A stretch of DNA of 64,000 nt, from positions 310,001 to 374,000 of the forward strand of contig CAWJCM010000007.1 of NCBI GenBank assembly GCA_963841405.1. Reading direction: 5' to 3'. The translations under genes were made by a program, and so were the position numbers. Below the pieces are notes generated by a model. That model was given only the letters and a program-made list of their open reading frames with translations. It was not told the DNA's origin and ran no database searches. The stretch comes from DATBLE01 sp963841405 (GTDB lineage Bacteria > Actinomycetota > Thermoleophilia > Gaiellales > Gaiellaceae). Shown in pieces: positions 41,308 through 49,874 of this stretch. The first letter of the stretch is position 1. Every line of letters starts with the position of its first letter.

Positions 41308-43153
41308 GGCGCGGTTCCTTCATCATCGCAGCGAGCCTGGAGACCAGCTCGAGCGTCTCGCTCTCGGCGACGAGACGCTCCAGCTCGACGAGCTCCTCGT
41401 CGAGCCACTCGGCGTCGATCGACGGCCGCGTGACCGCGAGGATCTTAGGGTGCGGCGTCGGGCGGACGGTCTCGCCGTCGCCCCACAGCTCCTCGTGCAG
41501 CTTCTCGCCCGGGCGGACACCGGTGAACTCGATCGCGATGTCGCGCTCGGGCTCCTTGCCGGACAGCCGGATCATGTTCTTCGCCAGCTCGACGATCGAG
41601 ACGGGGTCGCCCATGTCGAGCACGAACACCTGGCCGTTGCGGCCGATCGAACCGGCCTGGACGACCAGCGAGACCGCCTCCGGGATCGTCATGAAGAACC
41701 GGGTCATGTCCGGATGGGTGACGCCGACCGGCCCGCCCCGCTCGATCTGGCGGCGGAAGATGGGGATCACGCTGCCGGACGAGCCGAGCACGTTGCCGAA
41801 CCGGACGGCGACGAAGCGGGTCCGGACGTCGGTGCGCGCCCCGTACCCCTCGACGATCCACTCGCAGAGCGCCTTCGACTGGCCCATGACCGTCTTCGGG
41901 TTCACCGCCTTGTCGGTGGAGACGAGCACGAAGCGGTCGATGCCGAACTCGACCGCGACCTCTGCCATCACCTTCGTCGCCAGCGTGTTGTTGCGCACGG
42001 ACTCCAGCGGGTTGGCCTCCATCAGGGGCACGTGCTTGTAGGCGGCGGCGTGGAAGACCACCGAGGGTGTGTAGCGCTCGAAGACGCGTCGCATGCGCAC
42101 CCTGTTGCCGGCGTCTGCCAGCACGGGCACGCCCGGAGCGAAGCCTCGCTCGGAGACCAGTTCGCGCTCGATCTCGAACAGCGGCGTCTCGCCCTGGTCG
42201 ACCAGGATCAGGCGCTTGCAGCCGATGCGCGCGATCTGGCGGCACAGCTCCGAGCCGATCGAGCCGCCGGCACCGGTGACGAGCACGGTGGCGTCGGCGA
42301 TGTACGACGAGACCGCAGCCAGGTCGACCTCGACCGGCTCCCGGCCGAGGACGTCCTCCACCTGCACCGGTCTGATCTGCCCGGCCAGGTTCAGGTCGCC
42401 GGAGATCAACTCGTAGATCCCGGGCAGCGTCTTCACAGGAACCGCCGCCGCGCGGGTGATGTCCACCACCCGCTGGCGCACCGAGCCCGACGCCGACGGG
42501 ATCGCGATCAGCACCTCCTCCGGCCGGTTCTCGCCGAGGATGCGCGGAAGCTCGTCCGTCGTCCCGAGCACACGGACGTTGTGCAGACGCAGGTTCTTCT
42601 TGCGCGGGTCGTCGTCGACGAGGCCGATCGGCGTGTAGCCGAGCGCCGGACTCTTCAGCATCTCCTTGACGATCAGCTGCGCGGCGTCGCCGGCACCGAC
42701 GACGATCACCTCCTTGCCGCGAGCGACCAGGCCGCGGCCGCTCGGCCGCTCCATCACCGTCCGCGCCAGCATGCGCGCGCCGGCGACGAAGGCGAGCAGG
42801 AGGAGCCAGTCCATGACCGCGACCGAGCGCGGCAGCCGCACCTGCGAGACCGGGTCGGCGAAGTAGACGACGATCGACGAGACGAGGCAGGCGACGGTGA
42901 CGCCGCGGGCGGCACCCCACATGTCGCGCGTCGAGACGTAGCGCCACCAGCGGTTGTAGAAGCCGAAGAGCACGAAGACGGCGACCTGGATCAGGATCAC
43001 GACCCAGATCGTCTTGGTGAAGAGCGTGTGGTAGTAGGGCGGCACCCGCGGGTCGAAGCGCAGCCGGAACGCGAGGTACCACGCGGCCGCACACAGCGCC
43101 GTGTCGACGACGAGCTGCCAGAGGCGATGCCGGTTGATCGGCAGGTGCTTCAG
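41270..43153 (-). CDS. Membrane-bound nucleotide-sugar 4,6-dehydratase/epimerase (CapD/WbpM/PglF type)
   Basis: A protein of about 627 residues. Four N-terminal membrane helices are followed by a Rossmann sensor domain (V-I-V-V-G-A-G-D-A-A) and an SDR domain with V-T-G-A-G-G-S-I-G-S-E. The active site shows the family's Met substitution: S-T-D-K-A-V-N-P-K-T-V-M-G-Q-S-K, with M where most SDRs have the catalytic Tyr. These enzymes convert UDP-GlcNAc to 4-keto-6-deoxy sugars. The start is uncertain: the only codon near the conserved region is a CTG at 43153 overlapping the aminotransferase stop as CTGA; a start at 43231 would overlap that gene by 82 bp. It pairs with the aminotransferase to make an amino-deoxy sugar. 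Confidence 0.85.
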   Translation of the reverse strand: MKHLPINRHRLWQLVVDTALCAAAWYLAFRLRFDPRVPPYYHTLFTKTIWVVILIQVAVFVLFGFYNRWWRYVSTRDMWGAARGVTVACLVSSIVVYFADPVSQVRLPRSVAVMDWLLLLAFVAGARMLARTVMERPSGRGLVARGKEVIVVGAGDAAQLIVKEMLKSPALGYTPIGLVDDDPRKKNLRLHNVRVLGTTDELPRILGENRPEEVLIAIPSASGSVRQRVVDITRAAAVPVKTLPGIYELISGDLNLAGQIRPVQVEDVLGREPVEVDLAAVSSYIADATVLVTGAGGSIGSELCRQIARIGCKRLILVDQGETPLFEIERELVSERGFAPGVPVLADAGNRVRMRRVFERYTPSVVFHAAAYKHVPLMEANPLESVRNNTLATKVMAEVAVEFGIDRFVLVSTDKAVNPKTVMGQSKALCEWIVEGYGARTDVRTRFVAVRFGNVLGSSGSVIPIFRRQIERGGPVGVTHPDMTRFFMTIPEAVSLVVQAGSIGRNGQVFVLDMGDPVSIVELAKNMIRLSGKEPERDIAIEFTGVRPGEKLHEELWGDGETVRPTPHPKILAVTRPSIDAEWLDEELVELERLVAESETLELVSRLAAMMKEPRRAGAAVVEDRVG

Positions 43154-44232
43154 AGGGCCGCCCCCACGGCGACGCTGTCCCGCACGACGCTCACCACACG
43201 CTGCTGGAGCGCCTCGCCGATGCCAGCCCACATCGGCAGTGCAAGGTTCTCGCGCGCGGCCCGCTCGGTCTCCGGCAGCGACCCCGGCTCCCAGCCGAGG
43301 AAGCGCAACGCCGGCTGGAGGTGCAGCGGCGTCACGTAGTAGGAGGCACAGGAGATGCCGGCGGCGGTCAGCGCCCGGGCGATGCGGTCGCGATCCGGCG
43401 AGCGGACGACGTACATGTGGTAGACGTGGCCCTCGTCCGCGGCCGGCAGCTCGCAGGCGTCGCCGAGGCCGAGCGCTGCGTACCTGGAAGCGGCGTCACG
43501 TCGTGCGCTGTTCCAGCCGTCCAGGTGGGGCAGGAAGAGGCGCAGCGCCGCCGCCTGGAGCTCGTCGAGCCGTGAGTTGAAGCCGATCAGGTGAAAGTCC
43601 TCCTTGTCGCGCGAGCCGTGGAAGCGCAGCATCCGGACGCGCTCGCCCAGCCCGGCTTCGGTCGCGGCGACGAGGCCGCCGTCGCCGAGCGCGAACAGGT
43701 TCTTGGTCGGGAAGAAGCTGAACGTCGAGGCCGCGCCGGTGGTCGCGATGCCGGCGGCGCCGAACGCCTGCGCGGCGTCCTCGACCATCGGCACGCCGAG
43801 CGCAGCGAGCTCGGCCAGCGGCGCGGGCCGCCCGAACAGGTGCACCGGCACGATCGCCTTCGTCCGGGGCGTGATCCGGACGGCGACGTCCTCGGGGTCG
43901 AGGTTGAGCGTGGCAGGGTCGATGTCGGCGAAGACGGGCGTCGCCCCGGCCTGGACGATCGCCTCCGCAGTGGCGTAGAAGGTGAACGCGGGACAGATCA
44001 CCTCGTCGCCCGGCGCGAGCCCCAACGCGCGCAGGACGAGGACGATCGCGTCGGTACCGTTCGCCACCCCGATCGTCTCCGGCACGCCGAGGTAGGCGGC
44101 CGCCTCCTCCTCGAACGCCGAGACATTCGGCCCGAGGATGAACCGCCCGGACTCGAGCACCTCGCCGAGGCGCACCTTCAGCTCCGGAATCAGATGGGCG
44201 TACTGCGCCTTGACGTCAACGAGCGGAATCAT
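43150..44232 (-). CDS. DegT/DnrJ/EryC1 sugar aminotransferase (PglE/WbpE-like)
   Basis: A 360-residue PLP enzyme. It starts I-P-L-V-D-V-K-A-Q-Y, characteristic of WbpE/PglE/PseC relatives; the PLP lysine lies in F-F-P-T-K-N-L-F-A-L-G-D-G-G near residue 180, and V-E-D-A-A-Q-A-F-G-A near 152 supplies the aspartate. It would aminate the 4-keto sugar made by the CapD-type enzyme directly downstream. The start at 44232 overlaps the DedA gene by 17 bp. This two-gene module is a second, independent aminosugar supply besides the one at 2691-6008. Confidence 0.87.
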   Translation of the reverse strand: MIPLVDVKAQYAHLIPELKVRLGEVLESGRFILGPNVSAFEEEAAAYLGVPETIGVANGTDAIVLVLRALGLAPGDEVICPAFTFYATAEAIVQAGATPVFADIDPATLNLDPEDVAVRITPRTKAIVPVHLFGRPAPLAELAALGVPMVEDAAQAFGAAGIATTGAASTFSFFPTKNLFALGDGGLVAATEAGLGERVRMLRFHGSRDKEDFHLIGFNSRLDELQAAALRLFLPHLDGWNSARRDAASRYAALGLGDACELPAADEGHVYHMYVVRSPDRDRIARALTAAGISCASYYVTPLHLQPALRFLGWEPGSLPETERAARENLALPMWAGIGEALQQRVVSVVRDSVAVGAAL

Positions 44233-44890
44233 GGGCACGGGTGCGCCTCCTGAAGACATGGCGGTACAGGAACCAGGCCGCGGCGAGGCAGACCGCGACG
44301 ACCACAGCGTAATCCACCCAACGGAAATCCTCGTGTACCCGTCGGTAGCCGGTTCCGACACCCCAGCCGATGCCCGCGAAGGCGAAGGCCCAGATCGCCG
44401 AGCCGGCAAGCGTGAGGAGCGTGTAACGGCCGAAGGGCGAGCGGAAGACGCCGGCGGGGATGGAGATGAACGAGCGGATCAGCGGCGTCACCCGCCCGAG
44501 GAACACGGCTGCGTCGCCGCGGCGCTCGAACCACTCCTCGGCGCGGGCGAAGTTCTCGGGCGTCAGGTGCAGCCAGCGGCCGCGGCCCTCGATCAGCGGC
44601 CTGCCGCCGTACGCTCCGATCGCCCAGCCGACGATCGACCCGAGCAGGTAACCGAGCGTGCCGGCCAGGGAGACGGCGACGTAGCCCCAGAAAGGCGAGT
44701 CGATCGCGTGCCCGAAGAGGACGACCTGGCCGCCGGGGATCGCCCCACCCGCCAGCGCACCGCCGTAGACCATCACCAGCTCGCTCGCCGCCGGGAAGAC
44801 GGCGTCGACGGCCATCAGCCCGAAGACGGCGTACAGGCCGTGGTTCCCGACGAAGGAGGTGATGCTGTGCGTGACGGAGGCGAGCAGCAT
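44216..44890 (-). CDS. DedA-family membrane protein
   Basis: A 224-residue integral membrane protein of the DedA/VTT (SNARE-associated) family. It has the conserved F-P-A-A-S-E near residues 32-37 (usual E-x-x-x-P/F-P-x-E motif), the central G-x-x-x-G-Y-x-x-G helix (T-L-G-Y-L-L-G-S-I-V-G), and F-L-G-R-V-T-P-L-I-R-S-F-I-S-I-P-A-G near 130-147. The last is the family hallmark. Some DedA proteins flip undecaprenyl phosphate, which would suit this glycan-rich neighbourhood; others affect membrane potential. Confidence 0.87.
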   Translation of the reverse strand: MLLASVTHSITSFVGNHGLYAVFGLMAVDAVFPAASELVMVYGGALAGGAIPGGQVVLFGHAIDSPFWGYVAVSLAGTLGYLLGSIVGWAIGAYGGRPLIEGRGRWLHLTPENFARAEEWFERRGDAAVFLGRVTPLIRSFISIPAGVFRSPFGRYTLLTLAGSAIWAFAFAGIGWGVGTGYRRVHEDFRWVDYAVVVAVCLAAAWFLYRHVFRRRTRAHDSAR

Positions 44891-44940
44891 GGGCGAGTCT
44901 ACTTCGCCGCCCGGAACCATCGCGGGGCCGACGGCCAAGC

Positions 44941-44964
44941 AGGGACAGGCTTCAGCCTGTCCCT
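44941..44964. repeat. AGGGACAGGC-TTCA-GCCTGTCCCT hairpin
   Basis: A perfect 10-bp stem with a 4-nt loop in the gap between mqnC and the DedA gene. It shares the AGGGACAG arm with 7144-7172 and can double as a terminator for mqnC. Confidence 0.7.
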
Positions 44965-44979
44965 TCGCCAGCGCGCGGC

Positions 44980-46026
44980 CTACCGAACCAGCGCCGGTGG
45001 CCGTTCGGCGCGGCGGTACTCGACCGTGTAGCCGAGCCCGCGCGGGATCTCCAGCAGACGCTCGAGGTCGAGGTCGATCGTCGCGCCCGCCTTCTGCGTG
45101 ACCTCGTCCTCGATCGGCAGGTCGAAGTCGTCCGCGCCGTAGTCGAGAGCTCGGAACGCCTCCTCGTTCTGGGTCAGCACCGACGTTCGGACGTGCTCGA
45201 CGTTGTCGAGGAAGATCCGGCTGAGCGCGATCCAGCGCCGATACTCGCCCGGGGAGACCTCCACGCCGCCGAACGCCGTCCCGTACGGCTTGTACGTCCA
45301 GCAGAGGAACGAGAACAGCCCCTCGCGTCCCGCGGCCAGCAGCTCGTCCTGGAAGTCGCGCGTCCGCCGCAGGTGTTCGAGCCGCTCGTCGAGGGTCTCG
45401 TCGAAGCCGATCACCATCGTCGCCGTCGTCCGCATCCCGCTCTCGACGATCGCCCGCTGCGCCTCGAAGTAGTCGGCGACCGTGTACTTCCACCTGGCGT
45501 GCCGCTTGCGGAAGTCCTCGGTGAGGATCTCGCTGCCGCCGCCGGTGACCCAGTGGACCCCGGCGTCGCGGAGTCGCGCGGCCGCCTCCGCATACGGAAG
45601 TTTGGCCCGGTCGGCGAGGAAGACGAACTCCGCGACCGTGAGTGCGTAGAACTCGACCGCCTCCGCGTAGCGCTCGCGCACGGCGTGGAACAGGTCGCAG
45701 TAGTAGTCGAGCGGTAGCCGCGGGTTGAAGCCGCCGTTGAAGGCGACCAGGTCGCCGCCCAGGTCGACCAGCTCGTCGATCTTCGCGAACACGTCCTCGC
45801 GCGAGAGCACGTAGCCCCCGTCCTGGTTGGGCAGGACGTAGAAGGCGCAGTAGTCGCACTGGGCGACGCAGACGTTCGTGTAGTTGACGATCCGCATCAC
45901 CATGTACGTGGCGTGGTCGGCGCGGTGCCACCGCGCCCGCACCGCCTGCGCCCGCTCGATCAGCTCGCCGTCGTCCGCCTCCAGCCAGAGCCGGCGTGCC
46001 TCGTCGGGGTCGATCCGCCCCGTCAG
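44980..46026 (-). CDS. mqnC: Cyclic dehypoxanthine futalosine synthase
   Basis: A 348-residue radical SAM enzyme of the futalosine menaquinone pathway, cyclising dehypoxanthine futalosine. The cluster cysteines are C53-x3-C57-x2-C60 (V-C-V-A-Q-C-D-Y-C-A-F-Y) after N-Y-T-N. Later stretches, V-A-F-N-G-G-F-N-P near 95 and V-T-G-G-G-S-E-I-L near 160, are family-like. The conserved N-terminus (T-G-R-I-D-P-D-E-A) begins immediately after a CTG at 46026 that overlaps the upstream stop as CTGA; no ATG, GTG or TTG fits better. Confidence 0.9.
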   Translation of the reverse strand: MTGRIDPDEARRLWLEADDGELIERAQAVRARWHRADHATYMVMRIVNYTNVCVAQCDYCAFYVLPNQDGGYVLSREDVFAKIDELVDLGGDLVAFNGGFNPRLPLDYYCDLFHAVRERYAEAVEFYALTVAEFVFLADRAKLPYAEAAARLRDAGVHWVTGGGSEILTEDFRKRHARWKYTVADYFEAQRAIVESGMRTTATMVIGFDETLDERLEHLRRTRDFQDELLAAGREGLFSFLCWTYKPYGTAFGGVEVSPGEYRRWIALSRIFLDNVEHVRTSVLTQNEEAFRALDYGADDFDLPIEDEVTQKAGATIDLDLERLLEIPRGLGYTVEYRRAERPPALVR

Positions 46027-47324
46027 ACCGGCACCACCTCGGGGGCGAGGACGTCCATGAAGGACGAGACTGAGAAGACGGCGTTGCCGGCGCCGGGCTT
46101 GCCGTATCCGGGCGGAGGCTGCAGGCCGTGGCGCTCGACTGCCGCACGGTAGGCCTCGAGCAGCCGCACGTGGTACTCGAGCGGCGCGCCCTCCGGGTTG
46201 TCGCGGCCGAGCGGCGTCGTCGGCTCCGGGCACCAGGTCGTGAAACGCGGCGTGATCCCGCGGCTCATGAAGTAGTCGAGCCCCTCGACCGTGCTGGCGA
46301 TCGCCTCGTCCACCGTCGTGAACCCGAATGGCCGTGCGAGCTCGATCCCGGCGACGAAATTCGGGATCACATACCGCGGGCCGAACACTTCCGCCGCATC
46401 GAGGATCCGCCGGTGCCACTCGCTTCTCCCCACGTAGCGCTCCTTCCCCGGGCAGATGATCGAGAAGAGGCGCGCATCCCAGACCTCGTAGTTCGGGTGG
46501 TAGATCGAGATCCCGTAGTCCCTGTAGCGCTGGACGTCCTCGCGCGGGAGCGCCTGGGCGACCACCTTGCCGATCCACCGGCCGGGAAACCGCTCCTCGA
46601 TCGCCTGCGCGTACCGGCCGTAGAAGTCGGCCTCGGCCAGCCCATCGACCTCGGACGTGACCGAGCCGCCGGTCAGCGTGTACGCGTGGCTTGCCTGCTC
46701 CCTGTCGTGCTCGTCGATGATCGCCAGCGCCTCGAGCACGTCCTCGACCGGCTTGATCCCCGTGTACGGCCGCCCGGCCCGCTTGTGCTGGCGCCAGTTG
46801 TGGTTGATGTCGCAGAACTGACATTCCTCCTTCGCGCCGAAGTACTGGCAAAGCCGGAGCACGGTGAGGTAGATGAGGTAGCCCCACTGGATCGTCGGCG
46901 CCGTCTCCATCACGGTCTTGCCATTGGCGAGCGTGTGGCGGTAGTACTCGGGCATGGGCGGCAGCGTCACGTTCGCCAGAGCGCGGCCGTCGAGCTCGAG
47001 GTGCGAGCCAACCACGCGGTAGGGAGACGTCGGGTTGACCCGCACGGAGACGATCGTCCGCCGAAGGCCGTATGGCCCGCCGGTCAGAGCGATCTCCTCC
47101 GGCGGGCGGTGGGTGGCCGCCTCCCCGAGCTCGGCAAGAGGCTTCTGGTCGAACGAGAAGATGAAGTACGACTTCGGCTTCACGGCGCCGTCGAGGTTGT
47201 CGCTCAGCGCCGACTCGTCGAACGCGATCCCGGTGCGGAGCAGGTCCTCCTTCAGCACCGCCTCGGCTGGCATGCCCGGGTACCGCTCGATCAGCGACTC
47301 GACCAGCTCGGTGCGCGACCTCAC
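46023..47324 (-). CDS. Atypical radical SAM protein in the menaquinone cluster
   Basis: A 433-residue protein. A cysteine cluster reads L-C159-Q-Y-F-G-A-K-E-E-C168-Q-F-C171-D-I-N, that is CX8CX2C instead of CX3CX2C; the C-terminal C-x-F-C part and following polar residues look like a radical SAM iron-sulfur site. Downstream T-L-T-G-G-S-V fits the SAM glycine motif, and later stretches (I-S-I-Y-H-P-N-Y-E-V-W, F-T-T-W-C-P-E-P-T-T-P-L-G) continue a TIM-barrel pattern. The first 120 residues match no domain I know. It lies between mqnA and mqnC, where mqnE might be expected, but does not resemble MqnE. The GTG at 47324 is the best start. Confidence 0.7.
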   Translation of the reverse strand: MRSRTELVESLIERYPGMPAEAVLKEDLLRTGIAFDESALSDNLDGAVKPKSYFIFSFDQKPLAELGEAATHRPPEEIALTGGPYGLRRTIVSVRVNPTSPYRVVGSHLELDGRALANVTLPPMPEYYRHTLANGKTVMETAPTIQWGYLIYLTVLRLCQYFGAKEECQFCDINHNWRQHKRAGRPYTGIKPVEDVLEALAIIDEHDREQASHAYTLTGGSVTSEVDGLAEADFYGRYAQAIEERFPGRWIGKVVAQALPREDVQRYRDYGISIYHPNYEVWDARLFSIICPGKERYVGRSEWHRRILDAAEVFGPRYVIPNFVAGIELARPFGFTTVDEAIASTVEGLDYFMSRGITPRFTTWCPEPTTPLGRDNPEGAPLEYHVRLLEAYRAAVERHGLQPPPGYGKPGAGNAVFSVSSFMDVLAPEVVPV

Positions 47325-47487
47325 CGGGCTACCTGCTGGGGCTGGCAGCAGGGTTCCGCCGCCGCGACCGACATGGCGGGCGCGGCCCACTGCGGCCCGC
47401 TGTGAAACCACTCGCGAACGTCGCCGGCGAAGCCGGCGACGGAGCCCGGAAGGGGGCTCACGGGGGAAACCCGTTTCCCCCGTGCAC
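47325..47487. repeat. Hairpin-rich intergenic region between mqnA and the radical SAM gene
   Basis: No gene is seen. GTCGCCGGC-GAA-GCCGGCGAC (47420-47440) and CACGGGGGAAA-CCCG-TTTCCCCCGTG (47459-47484) are perfect hairpins; CCTGCTG and CAGCAGG (47332-47352) form a weaker one. The second belongs to the GGGGGAA palindrome family. Confidence 0.65.
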
Positions 47488-48249
47488 TCATGCCGGCACC
47501 TCGTCGTGGACGAAGCGTAGGTCCGGCACCTCGTCCAGCTCGCCGGCGTCGCGGGCCATCTCCAGGAAGGTGAACAGCCCCGCGCGCTCGCGGGGCCCGA
47601 ACCGGTAGCGCAGCTTCTCGAAGTAGCGCGCAAGGAAGCCGGCCGGGTAGCCGTACCGCTCGCTCGATTCGTACGCGAGCTGCTCCGGCTCGGCGCGCGC
47701 GCGGCGCACGGAGTCGACGAGCGCGTCCTCGAGGGCCGCCATCCCCGGCGCGACCGGCTCGGGCGCGGCGAACACGGCGAAGACCATCGGCAGGCCCGTT
47801 CGCTCCAGCCACAACCGGCCGAGGTCGTAGTGCGGCGTCGGATCCTCGAACGCGCTCTTCAGCGCCGCGTCGCCGATCAGCAGCTTGGCGTCGGCCTCCT
47901 CGCCGAGCGGCACGTGGTCGGCCTCCGGGATCAGCACCCTCGTGAGGACGACCGAGGTCGCGCTCTCCGGGGTGACCGCCACGCGCCGTACCTGCTCGAT
48001 CGGCACGCGGGAGACGAGCTGGATCGAGTCGACGGCGCCCTCGGACGAGACGCACAGCCGCGGCAGGATCCGCAGCCGGTCGGCGTCGCGTGCCCAGGCG
48101 ATCGACGAGATCGGCGCCAGGTCGAGCTCACCCGTGACGAGCAGGGCGTTGAGCTCCGTCGGGACGCCCGTCACCTCCTCGACCTCGTGGTCGAGCCGGT
48201 GGAAGACCGGCGCCATGTTCACGTACGAGATCCGACCCAGCCGGATCAT
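47488..48249 (-). CDS. mqnA: Chorismate dehydratase, futalosine pathway
   Basis: A 253-residue periplasmic-binding-fold enzyme that dehydrates chorismate at the first committed step of futalosine-type menaquinone synthesis. The start I-R-L-G-R-I-S-Y-V-N-M-A-P-V-F is the family hallmark; G-V-P-T-E-L-N-A-L-L and G-E-L-D-L-A-P-I-S-S-I line the substrate cleft; L-L-I-G-D-A-A-L near residue 128 and Y-D-L-G-R-L-W near 145 follow. The ATG overlaps the polyprenyl synthase stop (TGATG). It is co-directional with mqnC and the quinone-tail genes. Confidence 0.92.
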   Translation of the reverse strand: MIRLGRISYVNMAPVFHRLDHEVEEVTGVPTELNALLVTGELDLAPISSIAWARDADRLRILPRLCVSSEGAVDSIQLVSRVPIEQVRRVAVTPESATSVVLTRVLIPEADHVPLGEEADAKLLIGDAALKSAFEDPTPHYDLGRLWLERTGLPMVFAVFAAPEPVAPGMAALEDALVDSVRRARAEPEQLAYESSERYGYPAGFLARYFEKLRYRFGPRERAGLFTFLEMARDAGELDEVPDLRFVHDEVPA

Positions 48250-49169
48250 CAGGACTCCCGGTGGACGACGAGGTGGGTCAGCGTCTCGAGCTCCTCGCGG
48301 TGGAGCTCGCCGTTCAGGCTCGCCCGCGCTCGGCGGGCGTAGTCGAGCGCCATCTCGCGCGCCTCGTCGAGCGCTCCGGTGGCGGCTACGCGGACGAGCG
48401 CGCCCTCGGTCGGCCCGCCGGCGAGCGCACGCCGGACGACCTCGTCCTCGCGGGCAGCGAGGATGAGCGGGAGGGTCGGCGTCCCCTCGCGCAGGTCGAC
48501 TCCGGCGACCTTGCCGGTCTCGATCGTCTCGCCCGCGCAGTCGAGGATGTCGTCGGTGATCTGGAAAGCGATCCCGAGCGCCAGGCCGAAGGTGCCGAGA
48601 TGGCGCCAGCCGGGACCGGCTCCGAGGAGGCAGGCGGCTTCGAAGAGCTTGCCGGTCTTGAGGCCGCAGCGCTCGAGGTAGGCCTCGACCGTCGTGTCCG
48701 GATCGTGCGTCTGGCGGCGCTGCATCGCCTCGCCCCGCGCGAGGCACAGAGCCGCGTCGGCGAGCACAGCGACCGCCTGCCGGTCGCCCGTCGCCGACAG
48801 CTCGGCGAAGGCGCGGGCGAAGAGGTAGTCGCCGGTCGCCCGGGCCCCGTCGGGGCCGTACGCCGACCAGGCCGACGCCCGGCCGCGGCGGAACTCGGCG
48901 CCGTCGATCAGGTCGTCGTGGACGAGCGTGGCCATGTGCACGAGCTCGACGGCCAGCCCCGCCGCCACCGACGGCGCGCGGCCGGCCGGGGACGAGAAGA
49001 AGACGAGCAGGGGCCGCAGCCGCTTCCCGCCCGCGCTCAGCGCGTCGCGCGAGGCGGCGGCGACGGTCCCTCCGTGCGAGCCGACGGTCGCCTCCAGGCG
49101 CTCCTCCAGCTCCTCGAGATAGCGGTCGAGTCCCGGCGCCTCGCGAATCGTGGCCAGCGCACTGGTCAC
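48249..49169 (-). CDS. Polyprenyl diphosphate synthase (menaquinone side chain)
   Basis: A 306-residue trans-isoprenyl diphosphate synthase. The first aspartate motif is D85-D-L-I-D89 and the second D206-D-I-L-D210; G-G-K-R-L-R-P (47-53) binds IPP; Q-R-R-Q-T near 150 follows the usual pattern. It elongates farnesyl or geranylgeranyl diphosphate with IPP to the menaquinone tail. The start is a GTG at 49169 overlapping the menG stop (GTGA). Chain length cannot be read reliably. The heptaprenyl/octaprenyl group is likely. Confidence 0.92.
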   Translation of the reverse strand: MTSALATIREAPGLDRYLEELEERLEATVGSHGGTVAAASRDALSAGGKRLRPLLVFFSSPAGRAPSVAAGLAVELVHMATLVHDDLIDGAEFRRGRASAWSAYGPDGARATGDYLFARAFAELSATGDRQAVAVLADAALCLARGEAMQRRQTHDPDTTVEAYLERCGLKTGKLFEAACLLGAGPGWRHLGTFGLALGIAFQITDDILDCAGETIETGKVAGVDLREGTPTLPLILAAREDEVVRRALAGGPTEGALVRVAATGALDEAREMALDYARRARASLNGELHREELETLTHLVVHRES

Positions 49170-49849
49170 GCTGCGACTCCGGTGTGAAGCGCCACGATCC
49201 CGCCTGCGAAGGTGCGGTAGGAGACATTCGCGAAGCCCGCGGAGCCCATCAGACCCGAGAGCTCGTCGGGGCCTGGGAAGCGGCGCACGCTCGCCGGCAG
49301 GTACGTGTACGCCGCCCCGCCCTTCAGCAGCTTGCCGAGCAGCGGCACGATCCGGTCGAACCAGAGCCGGTAGAAGGGAGCGAGGAGGCCGCTGGGCTTG
49401 GTGATCTCGAGCACGGCGACGCGCCCGCCGGGGACGAGCACGCGGCGGAGCTCGGCGAGGCCCTTCTCCAGGTCGGCGACGTTGCGGACGCCGAAGCCGA
49501 CCGTCGCCGCCTCGAAGGCGCCCGCCTCGAACGGCAAGGCGAGCAGGTCTCCCTCCACCCAGGTCGCCGCCGGGAGCTTCCGGCGCGCACGCTCGAGCAT
49601 CGCCGGCGAGAAGTCGAGGCCGGTGACGACGCCCCCGCGCCTCGCGCACGCGAGCGCCAGGTCGCCCGTGCCGCAGCACGCATCGAGCACGCGGTCGCCG
49701 GAGCGGACGACGGCCTCGGCGGCGATCCGCCGCCAGCGCAGGTCGAGCCCGGCGGTCATCACGCGGTTCATCACGTCGTAGACCGGCGCGATCCGGTCGA
49801 ACATCCGCCGGACCGCGTCCGGCGCGAGCACACCCGTTTCCACGCTCAT
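49166..49849 (-). CDS. menG: Demethylmenaquinone C-methyltransferase
   Basis: A 227-residue SAM-dependent methyltransferase of the UbiE/MenG family, methylating the ring in the last menaquinone step. Y-D-V-M-N-R-V-M-T-A-G-L-D-L-R-W-R near residues 24-40 is the family N-terminal signature; the SAM loop is V-L-D-A-C-C-G-T-G-D near 54-63; G-F-G-V-R-N near 117 is UbiE/COQ5-specific. It overlaps the prenyl synthase gene by 4 nt. Confidence 0.93.
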   Translation of the reverse strand: MSVETGVLAPDAVRRMFDRIAPVYDVMNRVMTAGLDLRWRRIAAEAVVRSGDRVLDACCGTGDLALACARRGGVVTGLDFSPAMLERARRKLPAATWVEGDLLALPFEAGAFEAATVGFGVRNVADLEKGLAELRRVLVPGGRVAVLEITKPSGLLAPFYRLWFDRIVPLLGKLLKGGAAYTYLPASVRRFPGPDELSGLMGSAGFANVSYRTFAGGIVALHTGVAA

Positions 49850-49874
49850 GCGACCTCCTCCCTGCTGCGCCGTG

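Noticed and set aside
38755..41433. An 892-residue plus-strand frame
   Set aside because: Antisense to UvrD2, whose helicase motifs are all present on the minus strand.
46023..47324. Calling this gene mqnE from its position
   Set aside because: The cysteine spacing and N-terminal region do not match MqnE, which has a CX3CX2C motif after an N-M-T-N-type segment.
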